Of a stretch of 5,400 nt of DNA, positions 1-5,400 are shown piece by piece. A program made the translations under genes and the position numbers. Below the pieces are notes generated by a model. It ran no database searches. It was not told where the DNA came from and worked only from the letters and a program-made list of their open reading frames with translations. This DNA comes from Pseudomonadota bacterium (GTDB lineage Bacteria; Pseudomonadota; Alphaproteobacteria; Rhizobiales; Hyphomicrobiaceae): assembly GCA_021812845.1 (NCBI GenBank), contig JAKAML010000124.1:1-5400 (forward strand), in the 5' to 3' direction. The first letter of the stretch is position 1. The number at the start of each line of letters is the position of its first letter.

Positions 1-792
1 CCTCGGGAAGTCGCGGCGCAGCGCGGCGATCGGCTCGCCCTTGGCGCGCTCGGCCTCGGCCCGCGGGATGACGCCGCGCTTCACTGCCACGTCGAGAACC
101 CGGTCGCGCGCCTTCTTCGCTGCCGACGCGTGCCGGTCGGGGCGGCGCGCCTCCGGAGACTGCGGCAGCGCGACGAGCAGCGCCGCCTCGCCGAGCGACA
201 GCCGCTTGGGCTCCTTGCCGAAATAGGCGAGTGACGCCGCTCGGACGCCCTCGATGTTGCCGCCGAACGGCGCCAGCCTGAGATAGAGCGCGAGGATCCC
301 GTCCTTGGAGAGCTGCGCCTCGAGCTGCCAGGCACGGACCATCTGCCGGAGCTTGCCGATTGCGGTCCGGTCGTGCCTCGCTTCGACGAGGCGGGCGGTC
401 TGCATGGTCAGCGTCGAGCCGCCGGAAACGAGCCGGCGGTGTGTCACCGCCTGCCAGACGGCGCGCGCGAGGCCGACCGCGTCGACGCCGCCGTGGGCGC
501 GGAAGCGGCGGTCCTCGAACGCGAACAGCATCGCGAGGTAGCGCTGATCGACCTCGTCCGGTTCGACCGGCAGCCGCCAGCGGCCATGGGGCGACGTGAA
601 CGCGCGCAGCAGCCGGCCCTCGCGATCGAGCACGATCGTCGAGGTCGGCGCCACGGCCGCGAGCGGCGGCGGCCCCATGAGGTGCATCGCCGTCCGCACG
701 GCGCCGTAGCCGACGATCGCCGCCCCGGCGACCAGGACGGCGGTTGCCGCCGCCGTCCGCCTCGCGACCCGCCACGAGCCCCTGCCGCGCAT
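1..792 (-). CDS. pbpC: Penicillin-binding protein 1C, N-terminal anchor and glycosyltransferase domain (3' end outside window)
   Basis: This is an inner-membrane peptidoglycan glycosyltransferase that polymerises glycan strands from lipid II on the periplasmic face. Full-length family members add a transpeptidase domain and a C-terminal PBP_C domain, both beyond the left edge. The 264 visible residues start at ATG 792. They begin with a basic stretch (MRGRGSWRVARR), then a hydrophobic segment at about 13-28, which fits an uncleaved signal anchor. GT51 motif 1 is EDRRFRAHGG at 93-102, with E93 the expected catalytic glutamate. Motif 2 is GGSTLTMQTARL from 124. The motif 3 region runs 146-171 and includes WQLEAQLSKDGIL. 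The next block is APFGGNIEGVRAASLAYFGK (174-193), then LSLGEAALLVALPQSP. These blocks resemble E. coli PbpC more closely than PBP1A or PBP1B, particularly APFGG. The ATG was chosen because a strong Shine-Dalgarno lies 8 bases upstream; later in-frame Met codons (36, 39) fall after the anchor. The gap to the upstream macroglobulin stop codon is 5 bases. Confidence 0.95.
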   Translation of the reverse strand, partial: MRGRGSWRVARRTAAATAVLVAGAAIVGYGAVRTAMHLMGPPPLAAVAPTSTIVLDREGRLLRAFTSPHGRWRLPVEPDEVDQRYLAMLFAFEDRRFRAHGGVDAVGLARAVWQAVTHRRLVSGGSTLTMQTARLVEARHDRTAIGKLRQMVRAWQLEAQLSKDGILALYLRLAPFGGNIEGVRAASLAYFGKEPKRLSLGEAALLVALPQSPEARRPDRHASAAKKARDRVLDVAVKRGVIPRAEAERAKGEPIAALRRDFPR

Positions 793-797
793 CGGTG

Positions 798-3700
798 TCA
801 CTCCTTCACGACCAGCCTGCCGCTCGCGCTCCGCGCGTGGCGCTCGGGACGGTACATGTCCTCGATCGTCGCCGCGGGATGGACGAACGAGCCCGGGGTC
901 ACGGCGCGCACCACGTATGCCACGCTCGCCGTGCTGACCGGCCCTTTGGGCCGCGAGGCGTCGGCGGTCGCCGCCGGGTCGCCTTCGTCGTCGCCGTCGC
1001 CGTCCGGGCCTTCGATGGACGCCGCCTCCTGGCGCACCCCCGGACCGAAGAAGTTGAAGGCGGCGACGAAGCGGTCGTCGCGGAACTCCGTGTGCTCCGG
1101 CTTGACCGAGGTCTTGAGCCAATCGAGCGACTTGATGTCGCCGCCCTCGACGAGGCGCGGGTTCTCGATCTCGAGCCCGGCCGGGAGCCGATCGACCAGC
1201 AACAGCCGCCCACCCGCTTCCTTGGCCTCGATCTTGAGCACGACGACGAGACGATCGTTCTGCCGGATCTCGGACACCCCCCCGGCGAGGCTCTTGAGAT
1301 CGAGCTTCTTGCCGTCGAGCGTGTAGGCCGTGCGCTCGATCTTGAAGCCCTTGGCCGCCGCGGGCTCGGGCGTCAGCGAGGCGCCGATCACCGTCAGCAC
1401 CGCGTCGACCGGCGCCTCGCCGTCGTTGGCGACGGTGAAGCCCTGGGCGAGATCGGCGGTCGTCAGCGTCCTGACCAGTGCGCCCGCGTGCGCCTTGCCG
1501 CCGACCGTGAGCCGCGTCTCCCTGGCCTGATCGCCGAGCGCCTTGGCGGCCAGCAGCATCCACGCCTGCTCCTGTGTCGAGGTGTGAGTGCGGGTCTGGT
1601 ACGCCTTGGCGACGACGGTCGCGAGCCGCGGCGTCTCCATCCTCGCGAGCCCGGTCTCGGCCGCGAGCGTGACCAGCGCCGCGCCGTCGCGCAGGCCCGA
1701 GCCGTAGTCGGCGCGGGCGATCGCGGCTTCCTTGGCCGTGTCGTCCATGTGTTTCAGCGCCGCCCTGAACACCGACGCCGCCCGCTCCTTGTCGCCGGCC
1801 AGCGACAGCGCCGCGCCGAGCTGCGCCTTCGCCAATGCAGACCCGAACCGGTCGACGCGGGTGTCGGCGTAGTAGCGCAGCTCCCCCATCGGCGCCCGCG
1901 CGTTGCGTGCGAGCACGTAGAGCGCGTAGGCCCGCGCCTCACCGCCCCTCTCGAAGTCCTGCGCATAGCTCAGGTAGTTCTGCAGCCGGTCGAGACCCTG
2001 CGCGAACGGCCGCGGCGCGATCTGGTAGCCCTGCTCCTTGGCCCGCGTCAGGAAGTCCATCACATAGCCCGTCAGCCAGATGTCGGCCGACGACGGGCCC
2101 CAGATGCCGAACGCGCCGGAAGCATCCTGCATCTCGAATACGCGGTCGATCGCGCCCTGCACGCGGGCGCGGATCTCCTTGTCCGCGCCGAGCCCGATCG
2201 TGGACGCGACCTCGTTGGCGTAGAGCAGCGGCAGCGCCCGCGACACCGTCTGCTCGGCGCAGCCGTAGGGGTAGCGATCCAGCGCCGACAGCAGACCCGG
2301 CACGTCGAGCGCCGCCGCCGGCCCGACGCCGAGCGTGATGCGCGTGCGGCCCGGGATCAGGTCGGCGACGAGATCCTTCGACAGCGTGATCCGCCCTCCT
2401 TTCTCTTTCAGCGCTGTCACCGTCGAGCGCTTGACGTCGCCGGACGGCGGCAGCACCTCGAAGCCGATCCTGCGGCGCACGTCGATGCCGTCGGGGCCCA
2501 TGACCCGCACGGCATAGTCGAGGCGTCCGGTATCCGTGGGCTTCAGCGCCACGCGCTCCGCCTTGCGCTGGCCGGGATCGAGTGCGAGCGCGAGGTCCGT
2601 CTTCCTCGACTTGGCCGAGCTCTCCTCGACGACGACCTGATAGGACGCCTTGGGACCTTCGACGTTGTGCAGCGACAGGTCGAGCCGCGCCTCGTCGCCG
2701 AGCGTCAGGAAGCGTGGACCCGAGACCGTGAGCGAGACCGGATCGCGGACGATCACGTCTTTCGCTGCGTGACCGGCCTTGCCTTTGCTCCATGCGACCG
2801 CCATCAGCCGCACGCTGCCGTTGAAGTCCGGGAGCTGGAACTCGACCTCGGCCTTGCCGTCCGCCCCCACCCGGACCACGCCCGAGAACAGCGAGACGAT
2901 CTCCTCGACCGTCGGCGCACCCTGCATGGTGAGGCCGCCGCCGCCGTCGCCTCCCGACCGCAGCGCACCGCGCTCGGCCCGCATCCCGTCGATCAGGCGG
3001 CCGTAGTAGTCGCGCAGCTCGACGCCGAGCTTCCTCTGCGCCCCGAACCATCTCTCCGGCGCGGGCGGCTCGAACCGGGTCAGGTTCAGGATGCCGGCAT
3101 CGACCGCGGCGACCGTCAGCCGCGCCTCCTCGCCCGCGCCGAGCCCGTCGACCGCGACCGGCACCTTGAGCAGCGCGCCCGACTTGACCCTCTCCGGCGC
3201 CGCCAGCGTGACCTTGAGATTGCGCGCGGCGGCGTCGAGCGCCAGCCAGGCGGTGCCGATGGCGCGGCCCGGCATCCGCTTCTGCGCCTCGTCCATCGGG
3301 CGATAGAGGAATGCGGTCGCGTAGGCGCCCGCGCCCCAGTCGGCGCCGACCGGGATCTCGACCTCCGCCCCGCCCTTGGCGACCGCGACTTCCTTCACCG
3401 CGTGGAGCCCGCTGCCGAGGACGGCGACGAGTGCCGTCCCGCCGGTCTTCGACGCGATCCGGAGCTTCGCTGTCTCGCCTGGCTTGTAGGCCGGCTTGTC
3501 GAGCGCCACGTCGAGCATTTCGGGACTGTCGGGGGTGTCGTCGCCGCCGTACCAGCCGGCGCTGAACAGGATGCTCGTCACCGGCGCATCGGCGCCCGTG
3601 CCCGCGACCTCGAGCCGGTAGCGGCCCCAGCCGGGCCGGGTCTCGATCCTGGCCGCGGCGTCCGGCGCGACGTCGACGGTTCCGGTCGCCGCCTTGCGCT

Positions 3701-5400
3701 TGAAGGTCACCGGCTCGTAGGCCCAGTGGCCGTCGCGGCTGTACCACTGCCAGCTCGTCTCGAGCCGCGTCAGCGTCCATGCGAGACCCTTGGCGGCCGT
3801 GCGCTTGCCCTCGGCGTCGAGCATCACCACCTCGAAGCCGGCGGGCTCGCCCTCCGGCGCGCCGTCGGCCCCGAACAGCGGCTTGACGCCGATCCGGGGT
3901 GCACCCGTCTCGACCGGCAGCGTGACCGTTCGCTCGATCGTGCGGCCGCCGGTCTCCCGGAGCTTCAGGATCACGTCGGCCTCGAGCGGCCGCGCCGTGT
4001 GCGGGAACGCGGGCAGCACGACCGTCACCTCGGCCTTGCCGTCCGCACCCGTCTGCGGCAGACCCTCGATGGCCGCGCGCACGGCGGCGGGCTTCTCCTC
4101 GGCGAGGCCGAAGCGATAGCCGGCAAGTCCCGGTAGCTCCTTCGCCGACGCCTTGACCACGACCTCGCCTTCGAGTGCGAGACCGGCCGCGGGCGGACCG
4201 TAGAGAAAGCGGCCCTCGGTCTTGATTGCGGCGGGCGTGTCGGGCCTGAGCGCGGCGACGGCGGGCGCGAGCGTCATGTCGAGCCGCTCGGGCACGAAGT
4301 CCTCGACCAGGAAGGCGAGCGAGGCGATCGCCGGCGCCTTGGGGTCCGCGTGGAGCCGCGCGCGCCAGGTGCCGGTCATGGCGTCACCGCCGATGTCGAG
4401 CGTCGCGAGGCGGCCGCCGAGGCCCTGGTCCGTCAGCGCGAGGCGCTTCCACTCGACGCCGTCGGGGCGCGAAACGATCAGCGTCACCGGCAGCGTCGCC
4501 GCCTCCCCGGCGCGATCCCGCACCAGACCGGTGATGTTGACCTCCTCGCCGGGGCGATAGACGCCGCGCTCGGCGTAGAGATAGGCGTCGAGCGCGCCGG
4601 GGCTCTCGCGGCCCTTGACACCGCGGTCGGAGAGATCGAACGCGGCCGCCGTCAGGTCGAGGAAGGCGTAGTCGGCGCCGCCTCTCTCGGCGACCAGGAT
4701 CGCCGGTTGCGTGCCGCCCTCGCCGCGCGCGATGCCGCCGTCGAAGCGGACGTAGCCCGCCTGATCGCTCCTCGCCTCGCCGAGCACCTCGTTGTTGCGC
4801 GCGACGAGGCGCACCGTCGCGCCCGGAACCGGCTTCGCGTCGCCGAGCGAGCGCACGAAGGCGTGCACCGCGTCGGTGCCGCTGAGCGCCGTCAACCCGA
4901 GGTCTGAGATGACGAACCACTGGCTCGCCATCGCGTCGTCGTCGCCCTGGCCCCTGCCGGCTCCGGCGGCACGCGCGGTGACGACGTAGGCGCCCGGCTT
5001 CATGTCGGGCACCGCGTCACTGATCGGCAGCGCCGTGGTCACCTCCTCGTTGTGCTTCGCCGTGACGTCGAGCGTGCCCTGCCAGACCCGCTGGCCGGTG
5101 CGCTCGCGGATGCTCTCGAGATCGTAGCTCGAGAGCTGCCGCGCGAGATCGCCCGACTGCACGACGCTCGCGAGGTTGCGGTCGCCGACCCGGTAGATCT
5201 CCACGGCCACCGCCTTGGTGTTGACGGTAGTGACCGGGATGCCCTGCTGGCCGCGCGCCGGCAGCACGTAGGCCCGGCCGGTGAAGCGCGCCATCGGCTT
5301 GCGATCGGGCAGATAGGCCGCGATCTCCGCCGCCTTCTCGAGCACCTCGCCGATCTCGGCCGGCAGACCGGCCCGCACCCGAACCTCGTAGCGCTGGCCG
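798..5400 (-). CDS. yfhM: Alpha-2-macroglobulin family protein, YfhM/ECAM type with thioester (5' end outside window)
   Basis: This is a periplasmic protease inhibitor. In this family a protease cuts an exposed bait loop, the protein collapses around it, and the thioester links covalently to it. Residues are counted from the in-window GTG codon at 5378. That codon is not the true start: the frame stays open to the edge, reading GQRYEVR just upstream. Residues 1-150 are macroglobulin-like (GRAYVLPARGQQGIPV). A bMG3-like domain starts near 158. The macroglobulin signature YRPGE is at 274-278, VEDFVPER at 358-365, and a second signature, YKPGE, at 631-635. A candidate bait loop spans 807-835, followed by the conserved PDFNGSVRLMAVAW. 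The thioester Cys-Ala-Glu-Gln is at 1040-1043, with thioester-domain motifs YGSGLRDGA (from 1225) and TSTQEQAWML (1266-1275). The C-terminal domain has FKIER (1345) and EFRDDRFVAA (1431-1440). The order matches E. coli YfhM (about 1,650 residues), so by that model roughly 130-150 N-terminal residues are missing, including any signal peptide or lipobox; extra N-terminal domains are possible. It sits directly upstream of pbpC. The family is certain; the symbol is by homology. Confidence 0.97.
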   Translation of the reverse strand, partial: GQRYEVRVRAGLPAEIGEVLEKAAEIAAYLPDRKPMARFTGRAYVLPARGQQGIPVTTVNTKAVAVEIYRVGDRNLASVVQSGDLARQLSSYDLESIRERTGQRVWQGTLDVTAKHNEEVTTALPISDAVPDMKPGAYVVTARAAGAGRGQGDDDAMASQWFVISDLGLTALSGTDAVHAFVRSLGDAKPVPGATVRLVARNNEVLGEARSDQAGYVRFDGGIARGEGGTQPAILVAERGGADYAFLDLTAAAFDLSDRGVKGRESPGALDAYLYAERGVYRPGEEVNITGLVRDRAGEAATLPVTLIVSRPDGVEWKRLALTDQGLGGRLATLDIGGDAMTGTWRARLHADPKAPAIASLAFLVEDFVPERLDMTLAPAVAALRPDTPAAIKTEGRFLYGPPAAGLALEGEVVVKASAKELPGLAGYRFGLAEEKPAAVRAAIEGLPQTGADGKAEVTVVLPAFPHTARPLEADVILKLRETGGRTIERTVTLPVETGAPRIGVKPLFGADGAPEGEPAGFEVVMLDAEGKRTAAKGLAWTLTRLETSWQWYSRDGHWAYEPVTFKRKAATGTVDVAPDAAARIETRPGWGRYRLEVAGTGADAPVTSILFSAGWYGGDDTPDSPEMLDVALDKPAYKPGETAKLRIASKTGGTALVAVLGSGLHAVKEVAVAKGGAEVEIPVGADWGAGAYATAFLYRPMDEAQKRMPGRAIGTAWLALDAAARNLKVTLAAPERVKSGALLKVPVAVDGLGAGEEARLTVAAVDAGILNLTRFEPPAPERWFGAQRKLGVELRDYYGRLIDGMRAERGALRSGGDGGGGLTMQGAPTVEEIVSLFSGVVRVGADGKAEVEFQLPDFNGSVRLMAVAWSKGKAGHAAKDVIVRDPVSLTVSGPRFLTLGDEARLDLSLHNVEGPKASYQVVVEESSAKSRKTDLALALDPGQRKAERVALKPTDTGRLDYAVRVMGPDGIDVRRRIGFEVLPPSGDVKRSTVTALKEKGGRITLSKDLVADLIPGRTRITLGVGPAAALDVPGLLSALDRYPYGCAEQTVSRALPLLYANEVASTIGLGADKEIRARVQGAIDRVFEMQDASGAFGIWGPSSADIWLTGYVMDFLTRAKEQGYQIAPRPFAQGLDRLQNYLSYAQDFERGGEARAYALYVLARNARAPMGELRYYADTRVDRFGSALAKAQLGAALSLAGDKERAASVFRAALKHMDDTAKEAAIARADYGSGLRDGAALVTLAAETGLARMETPRLATVVAKAYQTRTHTSTQEQAWMLLAAKALGDQARETRLTVGGKAHAGALVRTLTTADLAQGFTVANDGEAPVDAVLTVIGASLTPEPAAAKGFKIERTAYTLDGKKLDLKSLAGGVSEIRQNDRLVVVLKIEAKEAGGRLLLVDRLPAGLEIENPRLVEGGDIKSLDWLKTSVKPEHTEFRDDRFVAAFNFFGPGVRQEAASIEGPDGDGDDEGDPAATADASRPKGPVSTASVAYVVRAVTPGSFVHPAATIEDMYRPERHARSASGRLVVKE
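801..806 (-). promoter_or_regulatory. Ribosome binding site of pbpC, inside the end of the macroglobulin gene
   Basis: On the minus strand AAGGAG forms the last two sense codons (Lys-Glu) of the macroglobulin gene. It is followed directly by its TGA stop and lies 8 bases before the pbpC ATG. A near-perfect Shine-Dalgarno overlapping the upstream stop is typical of translational coupling, in which ribosomes finishing the first gene reload on the second. It also decides the pbpC start. No promoter or terminator fits in the 5-base gap. Confidence 0.88.
939..1028 (-). other. Acidic, Gly/Ala-rich insertion in the C-terminal macroglobulin domain
   Basis: In-window residues 1451-1480 are low in complexity. 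They include GPDGDGDDEGDP and have no basic residue until Arg 1476. They lie between two conserved blocks, EFRDDRFVAA and AYVVRAVTPGSF. As I recall the E. coli protein, only about ten residues join the equivalent blocks, so this is probably a surface loop added to the last domain. The reading frame continues on both sides into conserved sequence, so it is not a frameshift artefact. Confidence 0.65.
2250..2264 (-). other. Thioester motif Gly-Cys-Ala-Glu-Gln of the macroglobulin
   Basis: The codons read Tyr-Pro-Tyr-Gly-Cys-Ala-Glu-Gln-Thr, with Cys at in-window residue 1040 and Gln at 1043. In this family an internal thioester forms between the Cys side chain and the Gln, and it reacts with the trapped protease. 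The E. coli protein has Gly-Cys-Leu-Glu-Gln in the same context. Both reactive residues are intact, so this is the thioester-bearing, pbpC-linked type. It is not one of the bacterial paralogues (YfaS-like) that lack the motif. Confidence 0.95.
2901..2960 (-). other. Candidate bait loop of the macroglobulin
   Basis: In-window residues 807-826 are Gly-rich and look unstructured (RSGGDGGGGLTMQGAPTVEE). They lie between the conserved RLIDGMRAERGAL and the FSG/PDFNG block. This matches the place of the E. coli bait segment, which begins GGDGDE after a similar ALRF sequence. The loop would be the protease-cut trigger. The assignment rests on position and composition, and the exact borders are uncertain. 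Confidence 0.6.
5112..5136. repeat. Perfect 9-bp inverted repeat with 7-base loop inside the macroglobulin gene
   Basis: The arms are gctctcgag (5112-5120) and ctcgagagc (5128-5136), separated by seven bases. It lies in the coding region (Leu-Ser-Ser-Tyr-Asp-Leu-Glu-Ser) and could form a hairpin in the transcript. There is no U tract after it, so it does not look like a terminator. It may be chance in GC-rich sequence, and no function is claimed. Confidence 0.4.

Noticed and set aside
706..792. Arg-Arg before a hydrophobic stretch at the PbpC N-terminus, suggesting a Tat signal
   Set aside because: The Tat pattern needs further residues such as Phe-Leu-Lys after the arginines, which are absent. 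A basic cytoplasmic tail and signal anchor is the normal topology for this family.
793..797. Possible terminator or promoter between the two genes
   Set aside because: The gap is five bases, too short for either, and the sequence around it is coding with no hairpin and T tract.
373..1326. Plus-strand open frame of 317 codons across the pbpC/macroglobulin junction
   Set aside because: It is antisense to both conserved reading frames, its sequence is low in complexity, and no ribosome binding site was noticed. The GT51 motifs on the other strand show which frame is coding.
1939..3780. Open frame of 613 codons on the minus strand in another frame
   Set aside because: It lies wholly inside the macroglobulin gene, is extremely rich in Arg, Gly and Ala, and has no recognisable motif; it is a compositional shadow.
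744..4136. Open frame of 1,130 codons on the plus strand, antisense to the macroglobulin gene
   Set aside because: The translation is dominated by Arg, Gly, Ala, His and Asp with no recognisable domain, while the opposite strand encodes a clear macroglobulin with conserved motifs along the same stretch. Long antisense frames without stops are expected when codons prefer G or C at the third position.
5376..5378. GTG codon as the true start of the macroglobulin gene
   Set aside because: The frame stays open upstream to the window edge and the residues there (GQRYEVR) fit the same domain. No signal peptide or lipobox follows this codon, so it is internal.

Overview
The window is strongly GC-rich and holds parts of two genes, both on the minus strand. 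Codons strongly prefer G or C in the third position. This base composition, together with the type of operon, suggests an alphaproteobacterium or a similar high-GC Gram-negative with a periplasm. The sequence does not fix the genus.

Reading in the direction of transcription (right to left), the window opens inside a very large gene, from the right edge (5400) to 798. It encodes a bacterial alpha-2-macroglobulin of the YfhM/ECAM type, a broad-spectrum protease trap. The visible 1,533 or so residues contain macroglobulin-like domains, two YxPGE macroglobulin signatures, a candidate bait loop, an intact Cys-Ala-Glu-Gln thioester motif, the helical thioester domain and the C-terminal bacterial macroglobulin domain. 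The start codon and the signal or lipobox region lie beyond the right edge.

Five bases after its stop codon begins the second gene, from 792 to the left edge, where it runs out of the window. It is pbpC (penicillin-binding protein 1C). The membrane anchor and the glycosyltransferase family 51 domain are visible; the transpeptidase part lies outside. Its ribosome binding site lies inside the last two codons of the macroglobulin gene, so the two are almost certainly co-transcribed and probably translationally coupled.

The pair is a known arrangement, also seen in E. coli as yfhM-pbpC. The usual explanation is that the macroglobulin inhibits foreign proteases that enter the periplasm after envelope damage, while PBP1C helps repair the cell wall. 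There is no intergenic stretch to hold other genes, no RNA gene, no mobile element and no CRISPR array. I see no new multi-gene system. The points worth a second look are local: a candidate bait loop without Lys or Arg, an acidic insertion in the C-terminal domain, and departures from consensus in the glycosyltransferase motif 3 region of PbpC.
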